A DNA stretch of 44,151 bases from Pedobacter ureilyticus (GCF_005925345.1 NZ_SSHJ01000031.1:1-44151); one strand, 5' to 3'; positions 35,401-43,930 are shown, counted from the stretch's first letter. The notes: generated by a model from the sequence alone, not told the origin. Made by a program: numbers and translations.

Positions 35401-35651
35401 GAGACGCTTTCTACCTCAACTCGGAAGCTACGGTAGAACGGGCAGATAACATCAAATTAGACGAGGTATTTTTAAGCTACGATATACCTTTAAACAAAGG
35501 TGGCAGTTTTAAATCCTTACGCTTTTATCTGTTTGGCAACAACCTTAATCTGATGTTATGGAAGGCCAATAAGGTAGGTCTTGATCCCGATGTAATTTAT
35601 GGACTACGTATGAAACCGGCTATCGCCGCAGGTTTTAAATTTAACTACTGA
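32463..35651 (+). CDS. SusC/RagA family TonB-dependent outer-membrane receptor
   Basis: 1062 aa, typical length. Signal peptide to about residue 22, then a carboxypeptidase-D-like domain (about 25-100; GRVLSADGQKGLRNVSITL), the plug domain (NEVVVSTGYQSL, SPLIVLDNFPYEGD, VLKDAAASSIWGARAGNGV), and a long beta-barrel ending in an aromatic residue (FKFNY). These proteins import large ligands with SusD. The substrate cannot be told from sequence: no glycoside hydrolase or peptidase gene sits in the cluster. It starts inside the thioredoxin gene (4-nt overlap), and SusD follows 1 nt after its stop. Confidence 0.95.
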   Translation: MIRCIILIGLVLGLSAKLMAQALPIGRVLSADGQKGLRNVSITLVDLKQTVQSDSGGNFTLPTTAGKQLLSFRHVGYQPLDTVLVFPLKTMLRVWLQANIAQLNEVVVSTGYQSLPKERATGSFHQLGQALLDQRVGANIIDRLTNLSSSVLVDQRNAGEKKIQIRGLSTLQGTLTSPLIVLDNFPYEGDIENINPNDIESITVLKDAAASSIWGARAGNGVIVLTSKKGRFNQPLAVNFNANVSMVRAPDLFSANQLSVGSAVAVERFLFGKGAYDYLLTNDARQPTSPVMEILNQVRLGVLSQQQGDAEIAALATYDLRNDMQQYLYQAALRQQYAISFNVGSERHKHFFSAGYDGARENLKGNASRRITLRYDNTLSLHKNWEIQTGLTLTKSNTTFNSPLAYGGLPSSTAGTLPYARLADDEGNALPLDIYYRKSFTDTAGQGKLLDWKYRPLDELHNNDISASLTDLLLNFGANYKAAAWLRASVKYQYHQWWNDNREHNSIASYTTRNLVNRFTQLTNGQVKYIVPASGILQQKNTTKQSQSLRAQLDIDQHWRAGHQLNAILGSEVRDLRTNAAVAHIYGYDEQQLALVPMDFANTYPIFGNLSGASYVPNYQNIDQFVNRFLSFYGNAAYTFKDRYTLSASARKDASNIFGVATNHKWQPLWSVGAAWQLNKEKFYQLAALPKLNLRVTYGLSGNINPSATALTKIRYNSPSTNNLNLPSVYIMDPPNPNLRWERVETFNLGVDFGLRQNTLSGSIEYFRKNSTDLFNSVGFDPTTGVNTSVQNSASLRGEGLDANLNVKALDRALKWNVGLLFSYVTNKVVENLNPSSLLGFTSSGRIIYPAVGYNPYLVVSNKWAGLDPVDGSPRGYVNGEISKDYTALARNPIEQQVVHGNALPPYFGAWRNNFSYRGFSVAINISYRFNYYFRRPALSYTNLYQRLLGYQEYEQRWQQPGDELHTNVPSLIYPANARRDAFYLNSEATVERADNIKLDEVFLSYDIPLNKGGSFKSLRFYLFGNNLNLMLWKANKVGLDPDVIYGLRMKPAIAAGFKFNY

Positions 35652-35652
35652 C

Positions 35653-37023
35653 ATGATAGAACACCTAAAAATTAGAAAAGCAAGCTTGTTGTTAAGCATA
35701 GTACTGATGCTTGTGACGGGCTGTGAGAAATATCTTGATGTAAAACCGGATAAAAAAATTGCCACACCCGAAAAATTGAGCGATCTGGAAGGTATGTTGG
35801 ACTACTACGGACAGCTTAATGCAAGGTATCCGCAGGCCGCAGAAATCAGCGCAGACAACTACTATCTAAATGATGCAGGCTGGGCCTCCAGTTCAGAACT
35901 CCATCAAAACTATTACCTATGGCAAAAGTATGATCTTAACCCTGCAGACTGGAATTTCCCCTATGAGAATATCTATGTTTCGAATGTGATATTGGAAACC
36001 TTGCCACAGATCAATTACCCCTTAAGCGAAAACACAAGGGCAAACCAAATCAAAGGGGGAGCATTATTGTTGAGGGGCTATTTTTACTTGGCCTTGGTAC
36101 AGCTCTTTGCACCAGTATATCATGAAGCCACGGCAGGCAATGATCTGGGCATACCTATTCGCCACAGCTCGGAAGTAAACGAACCATCAGTGCGGGCAAC
36201 TGTACGCGAAAACTATAACCAGATCATAAAAGATCTTGAACAGGCTATTCCATTGTTGCCGGCACTTCCCCATGCCAGCTACAAACATAGGGCAAGTAGA
36301 GCAGCGGCATACGGTACCTTGGCCCGTACTTACCTCATCATGCAGAAATATAGTGAAGCTGGGCTGTACGCCGACTCTTGTTTGCAATTGAATAGTACTT
36401 TAATGGATTATAACACCATATCCACTACTTCAACTATTCCGTTTAGGCAATTTAATGATGAAGTGGTTTATGACACGAAAACGACTGCACCATCTGCACT
36501 GGCTCAAACCAGGGCTAAAGTTGATGAGGCTCTTTATCAATCTTATCAGCTAAATGATTTGAGAAGGACGATCTTTTTTAGACTCAATACCGATGGTAGC
36601 AAAGCCTTTAAGGGAAATTATACAGGCTTAGGCACAGCGGCGATGTTTACTGGCATAGCTACTGATGAAATGTACTTGATTAGGGCAGAGGCATATGCTA
36701 GGGCAGGCAGGAAGGAAATGGCACTGGCTGATCTTAATAGCCTATTGGTGAAGCGTTTTAAAACGGGAACCTATAATTTGGCAACGGCATTAGATGCGCA
36801 GGAAGCTTTAGATTTGGTATTGAGGGAACGTCGGAAAGAATTGGTGTTTAGGACCTTGAGGTGGTCTGATTTGAGGCGTTTGAATAAAGAGCCTCGGTAT
36901 CGGGTAGATCTTATAAGAACGATAAACGGGATAGCTTATGAGCTGAAACATGATAGTGATAGATATACGTTGCAGATCAGTGCGGAGGTAATCAACAGAA
37001 CTGGAATGCCGCAAAATCCATAA
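35653..37023 (+). CDS. SusD/RagB family nutrient-binding lipoprotein
   Basis: 456 aa. Lipobox LVTGC with Cys24, then EKYLDVKPDKK, a standard SusD start. TPR-type helices carry the usual RGYFYLALVQLFAPVY and AAYGTLARTYLIMQKYSEA. The C-terminus has the family motif LVLRERRKELVFRTLRWSDLRR. It caps the SusC pore and binds the ligand at the outer face. It forms an operon with SusC (1-nt gap) and ends at a bidirectional hairpin. Confidence 0.93.
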   Translation: MIEHLKIRKASLLLSIVLMLVTGCEKYLDVKPDKKIATPEKLSDLEGMLDYYGQLNARYPQAAEISADNYYLNDAGWASSSELHQNYYLWQKYDLNPADWNFPYENIYVSNVILETLPQINYPLSENTRANQIKGGALLLRGYFYLALVQLFAPVYHEATAGNDLGIPIRHSSEVNEPSVRATVRENYNQIIKDLEQAIPLLPALPHASYKHRASRAAAYGTLARTYLIMQKYSEAGLYADSCLQLNSTLMDYNTISTTSTIPFRQFNDEVVYDTKTTAPSALAQTRAKVDEALYQSYQLNDLRRTIFFRLNTDGSKAFKGNYTGLGTAAMFTGIATDEMYLIRAEAYARAGRKEMALADLNSLLVKRFKTGTYNLATALDAQEALDLVLRERRKELVFRTLRWSDLRRLNKEPRYRVDLIRTINGIAYELKHDSDRYTLQISAEVINRTGMPQNP

Positions 37024-37028
37024 AATGA

Positions 37029-37051
37029 AGGCAGGGTTTTAGGCCCTGCCT
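37029..37051. terminator. Bidirectional terminator between SusD and the DUF6520-like gene
   Basis: Arms AGGCAGGG and CCCTGCCT with a 7-base loop TTTTAGG form a strong 8-bp stem. It lies 5 nt after the SusD stop and 8 nt from the stop of the convergent minus-strand gene, so it probably ends both. Confidence 0.8.
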
Positions 37052-37059
37052 CCTAGAAG

Positions 37060-37422
37060 CTATTCTCTCATAAGAATAGTTTCTGAATCTACCGAGCTGC
37101 CATTTTGCTGCGAAGTCCAAAGATTGTTCGCTACAGCATCTAGCTCCGATTGTACAGGCTGATCGGTACCCGACGGATCAGATGCTAAAAATACACCACA
37201 TAGATTTACGCCATCTTCACAGGGGCTGTCACTTTTTTCGTAATTGGTATAATCACGTATTTCGGATTCCGAATAGTCGGGTCCAATGTACCTGTAAAAA
37301 TGTTCTGCCCTCTTTTTCTGAGAAGGATTTTCGGTTGTGGCTTTAAAAGCACTCATACTAAATACCAGGCCGAACGCTAAACATAGCGCTGCTAGGCCAA
37401 AAACTAATTTACTTTTTTTCAT
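37060..37422 (-). CDS. DUF6520-like small secreted protein
   Basis: 120 aa. The start MKKSKLVFGLAALCLAFGLVFS is a signal peptide, and the mature part has an acidic/aromatic stretch (FYRYIGPDYSESE) and a Cys pair in CEDGVNLCGVFL. This matches the DUF6520 family of small Bacteroidota proteins, which often sit near SusC/SusD-TlpA clusters; their function is unknown. The two Cys residues (about 15-20 aa from one another at most) may form a disulfide, for which the neighbouring thioredoxin-like protein is a plausible partner. Convergent to SusD. A 10-bp inverted repeat lies upstream of its start. Confidence 0.7.
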   Translation of the reverse strand: MKKSKLVFGLAALCLAFGLVFSMSAFKATTENPSQKKRAEHFYRYIGPDYSESEIRDYTNYEKSDSPCEDGVNLCGVFLASDPSGTDQPVQSELDAVANNLWTSQQNGSSVDSETILMRE

Positions 37423-37447
37423 AACTATTAATTTTAATGTTTACTAT

Positions 37448-37499
37448 GGGTAAAGCCTTCGGCTGGTTTTTGGTTAATTATGTTGCCAAGGCTTTACCC
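37448..37499 (-). promoter_or_regulatory. Inverted repeat upstream of the DUF6520-like gene
   Basis: GGGTAAAGCC (37448-37457) pairs with GGCTTTACCC (37490-37499), leaving a 32-base loop. It sits 25-77 nt upstream of the start of the gene at 37422. It could be a structured leader, an operator or the end of an older transcript; the sequence does not decide which. Confidence 0.35.
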
Positions 37500-37915
37500 C
37501 TAAATTTTGACTGCTTTATTGCTGTTGAAAAAACAGCCGAAAAAGGGGGTTAAATTCCTTCCCCGCTACTGGTGCTTAATTGCTGAGGCTTGCCCAGAGC
37601 GCTGCGGAAGGCCAGAAATGGTTCATTGCCGTTTTGGTGGGCCTCACCTTTAAGCCTTACCTCCTGGAGGCAAGGCCTAAACTTTGTGTTTTCTTTCTTT
37701 TTTGTAATGAAAACTCGAAAAAATGGACTTTGGCGCTTGCTTTGCTTTTACCGTTTTGGCATACGGCCAATTTAGAGTGCTTTTGTACTGGTGCGAACTT
37801 CGAAAACCATACAAAATAGCTGTAGTTTGTACAGTCTTTTTCATAGCCAAACTGAGCTTTAAGGCCATGGAGTAGCTAAGGAACTTGTTTTTGGGAAGGA
37901 AGCTGAAATAGCGTT
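37500..37915. other. Non-coding stretch with an interspersed-repeat-like piece
   Basis: About 416 bases without a supported gene. Positions 37646-37678 contain an imperfect inverted repeat (GCCTTACCTCC against GGAGGCAAGGC). On the minus strand a short reading, KGEAHQNGNEPFLAF, resembles a translated repeat I remember from other Bacteroidota genomes. Short overlapping frames here have no family signature and look spurious. Confidence 0.4.
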
Positions 37916-38512
37916 CTAAAGGAATTTTTGGTAGTTGCGCACAAAATAATTGTAATTGATAGCCAAATAATTGGCAATATCCTTTTTGGGCAGCAGTGGT
38001 ACATTGGCTTTATACTCGGCGTAGAAGCGCTGTATTTTGACTTCGGTGCTTTTCTCTTCGAGCAGAAATGGCCTCAACTGGCATTGGTTGATATATTGTA
38101 CATTTAAATTCCTATAGATACGGATCAGTTCAGGGAATTGTAGCCAGAGCTGTTGGATAGCCTCCCAATTCCAATAATAAATGAGGGTAGGTACGCAGGC
38201 CCGGAAGAATTGCTGCGCAGGCCTTTCGTCCATAAACAGAAATTGGTTGGTGTTAAAGAAGTTGACAATGGCGGGGCGGTCGCGGTACTGGCTGTTGTAT
38301 TCTTTCAGCAGCCCATCGGCCACGTAAGCTATGCCTTTAGCTTGGTAAAGGAAACCGTCATGATATTTCACCTGCTTAGTTTGCATACAAGTCTCAATGG
38401 CTAGCCAAGCCGCAGGTGTAACTGCTCCATTTTGCTGTAGTTGATGTTTGAGTTTAAGATGGAGCGCTTCGTTCATAGCTGTTTTGTTTAAATAGTACTT
38501 CCCAATTTCCAA
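37916..38512 (-). CDS. Crp/Fnr-like transcriptional regulator
   Basis: 198 aa; an alternative start at Met13 (38476) gives 186 aa, nearer the usual length. The N-terminal half is a cyclic-nucleotide-binding-type beta-roll (FLYQAKGIAYVADGLLKEY, RPAIVNFFNTNQFLF), the middle a dimer helix, and the end (LLPKKDIANYLAINYNYFVRN) a short HTH. This is the compact Crp/Fnr subtype common in Bacteroidota. The conserved phosphate-binding RPAQQF resembles but does not exactly match a cAMP pocket, so the ligand is uncertain. It stands alone. Confidence 0.7.
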   Translation of the reverse strand: MEIGKYYLNKTAMNEALHLKLKHQLQQNGAVTPAAWLAIETCMQTKQVKYHDGFLYQAKGIAYVADGLLKEYNSQYRDRPAIVNFFNTNQFLFMDERPAQQFFRACVPTLIYYWNWEAIQQLWLQFPELIRIYRNLNVQYINQCQLRPFLLEEKSTEVKIQRFYAEYKANVPLLPKKDIANYLAINYNYFVRNYQKFL

Positions 38513-38661
38513 ATATTAGACTAAAAAGCACTAAGATTTTCAGCCAAATTGTACTAACCCATACATTTTTATGTACTAACTCATTAAAATCAATAGGTGA
38601 GTGTGAGCTATCGTTTACCTAATCAAAGTTATGGTGCTTACACCTGCACGCACAATGAACA

Positions 38662-38826
38662 TTAGGTTAACTTTTTAGGTGTGTAAAAAGCTACAATATA
38701 AATGCCTCGGGTGCAATCTACATTTACCATGATGTTAAATTTCGTAAGCCATTCGTCAGTCGTCTTTCTTCCATCGTTACTGGTTGTTTGAAGGTGCCAA
38801 GGTTCTGTTATGGTTATCGTTTTCAT
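38662..38826 (-). CDS. Small 54-aa protein under a dyad-repeat promoter
   Basis: The ORF starts ATG at 38826 and ends TAA at 38662. The product begins MKTITITEPWHLQTTS and continues TDEWLTKFNIMV, then VDCTRGIYIVAFY. The end (VNVDCTRGIYIV) has the beta-strand pattern of SymE/AbrB-like small toxins, but the expected Gly and Val residues are not all there, so I do not assign it. Two perfect 23-bp dyads lie 75-150 bp upstream. A minus-strand TACTTTTA at about 38847 could be a -7 element. Function unknown. Confidence 0.5.
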   Translation of the reverse strand: MKTITITEPWHLQTTSNDGRKTTDEWLTKFNIMVNVDCTRGIYIVAFYTPKKLT

Positions 38827-38901
38827 TTTATTTGTCGGCCACGGTCGTAAAAGTAAAATATCCAGTATGACGCTACAATAGCATTTCGACCAAAAAATCG
38901 C

Positions 38902-38924
38902 GAGTAATACAAAATGTATTACTC
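38902..38924. promoter_or_regulatory. Dyad 1 of a tandem operator-like pair
   Basis: Arms GAGTAATACA and TGTATTACTC separated by AAA, a perfect 23-bp dyad. An identical 23-bp dyad follows 52 bp further on. They lie upstream of the 54-codon minus-strand ORF. Dyads of this size usually bind a dimeric regulator, here probably of an XRE or MarR/TetR type; as hairpins they could also be transcript elements. Confidence 0.65.
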
Positions 38925-38953
38925 AAAGTGCTTTTTTTAAGGCTTTTTTCATT

Positions 38954-38976
38954 GAGTAATACAAAATGTATTACTC
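38954..38976. promoter_or_regulatory. Dyad 2 of a tandem operator-like pair
   Basis: Same 23-bp sequence as dyad 1; here the arms extend to 13 bp (ATTGAGTAATACA and TGTATTACTCAAT around AAA). The centre-to-centre distance is 52 bp, close to five helical turns, which would let two bound dimers face the same side of the DNA. Confidence 0.65.
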
Positions 38977-39383
38977 AATAAAGGCTAAAAGTTTTCATTT
39001 TTTCTTTTATCAACCCAAAGTTAAGGAGGCAAAGAACAGGAAAGGGGGGGCTGCCAAGCCTTTTAAAAGCCCTCTAAAGGATGAAGGGGGGAATGTTGTT
39101 TTTAAGTTAGCCAGCGAAAACGGTGTTTTAGCCACTTTATAGGTATAAAAAAAGAGAATAGGGTGGTAAGATTTGCCGACCCCCTAAAAGTGAAAGTAAT
39201 TTATTCGATACTGCTGGTTTCTTTCGTTGTTCGTTCATCATTGACATGGTTTTATTCTTTATTCTTAGCCTCAGCCTTAGCTCTTTTTTGTTCTTTGGTC
39301 TTTGCTCTTTGTTCCTTGATCTTTATTTATTCGAGGATTTGGTAATTCGTTGTTCGTTGCTCGTTGTGGGTGGATGCGATTGA

Positions 39384-39423
39384 TTCGTTAATTCGGGGAT
39401 TTGTTGATTTGCCCACTGCCATT
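39384..39423. repeat. 40-bp direct repeat, copy 1
   Basis: Bases 39384-39423 are identical to 39941-39980. Both copies begin TTCGTTAATTCGGGGATTTG and end in CCCACTGCCATT. They are 557 bp apart in non-coding DNA. Confidence 0.8.
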
Positions 39424-39940
39424 GCTAAGTACTATTCTCCACCTTTTAGGGGGAGATGTCCAAAGGACAGAGGGGGTCTAACGGCCTTATTGGATTCTGC
39501 AGTGATGTACAGTGAAATTGTTGCAGTCCCTTACGCAGCTCACAGTTCAAGAAATTAGGCAGTCGAGCGTAGGGAAGTGTAGGGGGAAAGACCTTCTAAT
39601 TTCGCCGTTACAATGTCGCTATTACAGCACAAGGAAGGCAATTCAGCCTTGAACTTTTGGTCCATTTTCTTTCAAGAGAAAAGGACTAGCCCCGCCGGCA
39701 ATGAGGCGAGTTATTGTAGTTGATAAAAATCGTTTCCTCCCCAGTAGAAAAGATCAGATGTTGTGGTATAGTGATAAGACCAAACACAGGAAAAACAATA
39801 CCTCGCAATGATCATTTAAGTAATTCCTCCCCCAACCCCCTCCAAAGGGGGACATTACATGATGCGCAAGCGGTAAAGTGTTGAATATCATTGGTATTGT
39901 AGGGTTTGGTAATTCGTTGTTCATTTGTTGATTTGGTTAA

Positions 39941-39980
39941 TTCGTTAATTCGGGGATTTGTTGATTTGCCCACTGCCATT
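39941..39980. repeat. 40-bp direct repeat, copy 2
   Basis: Identical to 39384-39423. Lies upstream of the second GCGCCCAGCC heptad array, in DNA without a supported gene. Confidence 0.8.
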
Positions 39981-40520
39981 ACAAAGTTCCCAAAAGCATT
40001 GTTAGCTGCGGTCGCATTTTACCATATTTGGCGCCAAAGGGTTTCTTTAGTCCTTATTTAATCTCTTTATCCACTTTTTAACCTTAAAGTCCGCTTAATG
40101 CCGGGCTTGTACCCCAATGTTCCCGTTCCCTAACCCAGCTCAATGCTTGTCCTATCCACTCCCTATCCTAGTCCTATCCTATAGCAGTTCACTAATAGTA
40201 CGCTAAAATGCCGTTTTAGAGGGAAAGTGTAGGCTAAGTATAGGCAAACAGTAGGTAAAGGATGGGAATTAGTTAATTATTCGAGTTTCGTTCATCGTCT
40301 TTCGTCTGTCGTTGTTGGTTATTCGTTTTTTGTTGAGTTGTTGATCGTTGATCTGCTTATGCGCCCAGCCTTCGGACCTCGGACTACTCGCAATTTTGAT
40401 CCGATAGCTATCGGATGATTAAATGAGTAAATGGCTAATTGCCCATAACCCACAACTCGAAACCCGTAACATTCAGGCTTGGTTATTTGGGGATGCGTGG
40501 ATTTGGCTATGCGCCCAGCC

Positions 40521-40555
40521 TTCGGACTTCGGACCTCGGACCTCAGACCTCGGAC
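40521..40555. repeat. Heptad tandem repeat after GCGCCCAGCC
   Basis: Five tandem heptads, TTCGGAC twice, CTCGGAC, CTCAGAC and CTCGGAC, follow GCGCCCAGCC. A shorter version with two heptads stands at 40371-40384 after the same decamer. The change in copy number marks slippage-prone, probably fast-evolving non-coding DNA. Confidence 0.75.
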
Positions 40556-40746
40556 TATTTTCAATTTTGAATGATTGATGGAGCCAGGCTATCCTTTTAT
40601 TGTGGCAATGCAGATGAGTATTTTGCCTGCCATATACTTGGTTTTGTGCTTTGGTAAACGAATACCAAAATTATTTGTTTGAGTAGTTGTGGTAGGAAAA
40701 AGGCAATGGATGCCCCTCCTTACTTTATAGATTAAACAAACAGAAA

Positions 40747-42915
40747 ATGGCTAAAAAACCACTTACTCCGGGGCAAGCAAATTTGCCAGAAAACCAAAAA
40801 GTAAAGCAATTAGGGCAACATAGTGCGGATGCTACAGGGCAACCCATGACCACCAACCATGGCGTTGGTATCAATGACGATCAAAACTCACTTCGTGCTG
40901 GCGATAGGGGAGCTACCCTGTTAGAAGATTTTATTCTAAGGGAAAAAATTACCCATTTTGACCACGAGCGTATTCCAGAGCGCATTGTGCATGCCCGCGG
41001 TTCGGGTGCACACGGCGTATTTAAGTTGTATGAGGCCATTCCACAATATACCAAAGCACATTTTTTAAATGATACCGCTGCCGAAACACCAGTGTTTGTA
41101 AGGTTCTCTACCGTAGCTGGCTCCAGAGGCTCTACAGACTTGGCTAGGGATGTACGTGGTTTTGCCGTAAAGTTTTATACCCAACAAGGTAATTTTGACC
41201 TAGTGGGCAATAACATGCCGGTGTTTTTTATACAAGATGCGATGAAGTTCCCAGATTTGATACACGCCGTAAAACCAGAACCAGACAATGAAATGCCACA
41301 GGCAGCATCAGCACATGATACATTTTGGGATTTCATTTCCATGATGCCCGAGTCTACGCACATGATCATGTGGGCCATGAGCGATCGTGCCATTCCGCGA
41401 AGTTACCGGATGATGGAGGGATTTGGCGTGCATACCTTTAAATTCATCAACGAAAACAATGAAAGCCATTTTGTAAAGTTCCATTGGAAACCCTTATTGG
41501 GCGCACATGCCGTAACTTGGGACGAAGCGCAGCAGATTTCTGGCAAGGATCCCGATTTCCATAGAAGAGATTTATGGGAGGCGATACAAACGGGTAATTT
41601 TGCGGAGTGGGAGCTAGGCATACAGGTAGTGCCCGAGGCCGATGAGCATCAGTTTGATTTCGATCTGTTGGATCCTACAAAGCTTATTCCCGAAGAACTG
41701 GTGCCAGTACAACGCATTGGCAAGCTTACCCTGAACCGTAATCCGGATAACTTTTTTGCCGAAACGGAGCAAGCTGCCTTTCACGTAGGGCATGTGGTGC
41801 CAGGTATCGATTTTACCAATGATCCGCTATTGCAAGGAAGGTTATTTTCTTATACGGATACGCAATTGATCCGCTTGGGTGGGCCTAATTTTCACGAAAT
41901 TCCAATTAACCGACCTGTAGTGCCGGTACATAATAACCAACGAGATGGCTTTATGCGCCAAACCATCAATAAAGGCAAGGCCAGTTATGGTCCCAATAGT
42001 ACTGGCGATAATTTTCCACAGCAGGTAAAAGCGGCAGACGGTGGTTTTACATCGCATACCGAACGTATCGACGCCAGAAAGGTACGGGCTAGAAGTAACA
42101 GTTTTTTTGATCATTTTAGTCAGGCCAAGCTGTTTTTTCATAGCCAGTCGGCGCCAGAACAGCAGCATATTATTGATGCATTAAGTTTTGAGTTGGGAAA
42201 GGTGAAAACAATGGAAGTTCGCCAGCGCATGCTTCAGGTGTTGCAGATGGTAGACGAAAAACTGGCTACGGCGGTTGCGGCCAATCTTGGCTTAGCAATA
42301 GGAGCAAAGCCGAAACAGCTTAACTATAGCGTTCCGGCAGATGGCAATCCGAAAGATTTTGAGCCAGTGGTGAAGGAACCAGAAAATAAAAGTTCGGCGG
42401 CACTCAGCATGGCCAATACGATAAAAGATAGCATTAAAACCAGAAAAGTAGCGTTTTTAGTGGCCGATGGTGTAGATGCATCAGATTTGACTACGATGAA
42501 AAAGGCATTGGAAGCCGAGGGGGGCATGGTAGAACTGATTGCCCCTAAGTTAGGTGCTATCAAAGTAGGAAAAGACGAAATGGATGCCGATGAAAGCCTA
42601 CTTACTGCCGCTTCGGTGTTTTACGATGCTGTATTTGTGCCTGGAGGCGAAAAGAGCATCCAATTGCTTAGTCAACAAGATGAAGCCATACATTTTATTA
42701 ATCAAGCTTACAAGCATTGTAAGGCCATTGCATTGGCGGGCGATGCTGCGCAATTGTTATCGGCAAGTTACCTTCCTAAACAAGAAAAGGGACCTAAGGT
42801 AAAAGATGAGGCCTTGCTGGTAGGCGAAGTGAAGGATATCACCCAAAACTTTATCAAGGCCATAGCCAAGCACCGCAATTGGGAACGTGAAAAAAATAGA
42901 AAAGTACCCGCTTAA
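40747..42915 (+). CDS. katE: Large-subunit catalase (HPII/KatE type)
   Basis: 722 aa, the large clade-2 form. The heme-side His82 lies in [12 protein letters not shown], the catalytic Asn155 in [11 protein letters not shown], and the proximal Tyr369 in [18 protein letters not shown]. After about residue 565 a separate flavodoxin/DJ-1-like domain ([29 protein letters not shown]) is present, as in HPII. It disproportionates hydrogen peroxide to water and oxygen in the cytoplasm. ATG start; no export signal. An ankyrin-repeat gene follows, an arrangement also known for katB-ankB in Pseudomonas. No OxyR-like site was recognised. Confidence 0.96.
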   Translation: MAKKPLTPGQANLPENQKVKQLGQHSADATGQPMTTNHGVGINDDQNSLRAGDRGATLLEDFILREKITHFDHERIPERIVHARGSGAHGVFKLYEAIPQYTKAHFLNDTAAETPVFVRFSTVAGSRGSTDLARDVRGFAVKFYTQQGNFDLVGNNMPVFFIQDAMKFPDLIHAVKPEPDNEMPQAASAHDTFWDFISMMPESTHMIMWAMSDRAIPRSYRMMEGFGVHTFKFINENNESHFVKFHWKPLLGAHAVTWDEAQQISGKDPDFHRRDLWEAIQTGNFAEWELGIQVVPEADEHQFDFDLLDPTKLIPEELVPVQRIGKLTLNRNPDNFFAETEQAAFHVGHVVPGIDFTNDPLLQGRLFSYTDTQLIRLGGPNFHEIPINRPVVPVHNNQRDGFMRQTINKGKASYGPNSTGDNFPQQVKAADGGFTSHTERIDARKVRARSNSFFDHFSQAKLFFHSQSAPEQQHIIDALSFELGKVKTMEVRQRMLQVLQMVDEKLATAVAANLGLAIGAKPKQLNYSVPADGNPKDFEPVVKEPENKSSAALSMANTIKDSIKTRKVAFLVADGVDASDLTTMKKALEAEGGMVELIAPKLGAIKVGKDEMDADESLLTAASVFYDAVFVPGGEKSIQLLSQQDEAIHFINQAYKHCKAIALAGDAAQLLSASYLPKQEKGPKVKDEALLVGEVKDITQNFIKAIAKHRNWEREKNRKVPA

Positions 42916-42925
42916 GTTACCGAAA

Positions 42926-43396
42926 ATGGAATTAGAAAAAGAAATGTTAGCCCATGCTGCAAGGGTGGGCAATACCGATGTTTTACAAGAACTGATTAAC
43001 CGAGGTGCAACCTTAGAACAAAGAGATCCCAAGGGATATACGCCACTGATATTGGCCTGTTACAATGGGCAGCTCGCTGCGGCGAAGTTGCTTATTGAAA
43101 ATGGGGCCAATGTAGATGCTGCTGATGATGGAGGCAATACCGCCCTAATGGGCGCTGCTTTTAAGGGACATGTAGCTATTGCAGAACTGCTGATTACCAA
43201 TGGTGCCTCTTTAGATTTACAACATGGAAATGGCGGTACTGCGCTGATGTTTGCGGCAATGTTTGGTCGCAATGAGTTGGTTAAGCTGTTGATATTGCAT
43301 GGCGCTGATACTGGTGTTTGTGATGCACGCGGACTAAAAGCGGTAGATCTGGCGGCACAACAGGGAAATGAAGAGGCGATAGCGTTGTTGCGTTAA
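42926..43396 (+). CDS. Ankyrin-repeat protein downstream of catalase
   Basis: About 156 aa from ATG at 42926; a GTG at 42887 would give 169 aa but overlaps the catalase gene, so the ATG is preferred. After a short helix it has four to five ankyrin repeats with the usual GxTPLxxA and LLxxGA words: GYTPLILACYNGQ, LLIENGANVDAADDGGNT, LLITNGASLDL, LLILHGADTG and a last DLAAQQGNEEA. No signal peptide. Ankyrin proteins next to catalase genes have been proposed to help catalase stability or heme loading; here the 10-nt gap after katE supports co-transcription and a related role. Confidence 0.85.
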   Translation: MELEKEMLAHAARVGNTDVLQELINRGATLEQRDPKGYTPLILACYNGQLAAAKLLIENGANVDAADDGGNTALMGAAFKGHVAIAELLITNGASLDLQHGNGGTALMFAAMFGRNELVKLLILHGADTGVCDARGLKAVDLAAQQGNEEAIALLR

Positions 43397-43700
43397 TCTT
43401 GGTTGGTTATTCGTGGATACGTGAATTTGGGGATTCGTGTTCTTCCTTCGTCCATGGTTGTTGGTTGGTTTGATGACCACCCAAAATAGCCGGGGCTCAT
43501 ACAAGGTCTTATGATAAAGGTTTGAGTGGGTATTTTTTTCTTCAATAAGTCAAGCTTGTTACAGCGCAAATGCGGTGGTAAAGCCATCCCCATATCCTAT
43601 CATATATATAGGACTATCGTAAGCGGTGGGCCGTTATGATTTTTTCTCTTTGTTAACCAGCAGTTTATATAGCTATTAAGAATAAAAAGTGTTTCTGTTG
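43397..43700. other. Non-coding stretch before the tandem promoters
   Basis: About 300 bases with no supported gene. The left part (43397-43460) resembles the TTCGTGGATACG / GGGGATTCGTG words of the repeat-rich area at 39-40 kb. No terminator for the ankyrin gene stands out. Confidence 0.5.
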
Positions 43701-43730
43701 TTGCGCAGGGATAATTTTTTTCTACCTTTG
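43701..43730 (+). promoter_or_regulatory. Tandem promoter P1
   Basis: TTG at 43701-43703 and TACCTTTG at 43723-43730, 19 bp apart, the Bacteroidota -33/-7 pattern. It belongs to a 36-bp sequence (43717-43752) repeated exactly at P2, which includes a small CTCCG-CTT-CGGAG hairpin after the -7 box. Confidence 0.8.
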
Positions 43731-43804
43731 CACTCCGCTTCGGAGGAAGAGGGTACGCCTGAAAAGCTAGAACAAACGGAAGAGAAAAAAGTTTTATTTT
43801 TTTC

Positions 43805-43834
43805 TTGCAGGAAGGGAAAGTTTTTCTACCTTTG
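43805..43834 (+). promoter_or_regulatory. Tandem promoter P2
   Basis: TTG at 43805-43807 and TACCTTTG at 43827-43834, 19 bp apart. The 36-bp repeat here is 43821-43856, identical to the P1 copy and offset by 104 bp. Confidence 0.8.
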
Positions 43835-43930
43835 CACTCCGCTTCGGAGGAAGAGGTCGGGGTTTTGAAAGAAGGAAAGGAGAGGTTGATAAGGTGAAGA
43901 AAGACAAATAAAAAATATTTTATTTTTTAT

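Larger units (their letters stand above)
38977..40746. other. Repeat-rich non-coding stretch of about 1.8 kb
   Basis: No gene I can support. It holds a 40-bp direct repeat (39384-39423 and 39941-39980), purine-rich short-repeat motifs such as CCTCCCCC and CCAAAGGGGG, repeated TTCGTT words, and GGGGGAGATGTCC-type interspersed pieces. Near the right end two copies of GCGCCCAGCC are followed by heptads of the form TTCGGAC/CTCGGAC (2 units at 40371-40384 and 5 at 40521-40555). Short ORFs here reflect these repeats. A terminator or promoter for katE may lie at its right end but none is clear. Confidence 0.6.

Noticed and set aside
39163..39558. Two short plus-strand ORFs in the repeat-rich gap
   Set aside because: Low-complexity TTCGTT-type sequence, no family, no plausible ribosome site.
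40371..40555. CRISPR-like array from the heptad repeats
   Set aside because: Units are only 7 bp, contiguous and without spacers.
40319..40564. Minus-strand ORF with repeated SEVRSPKAG-type words
   Set aside because: It comes from the GCGCCCAGCC heptad repeats, not from a gene.
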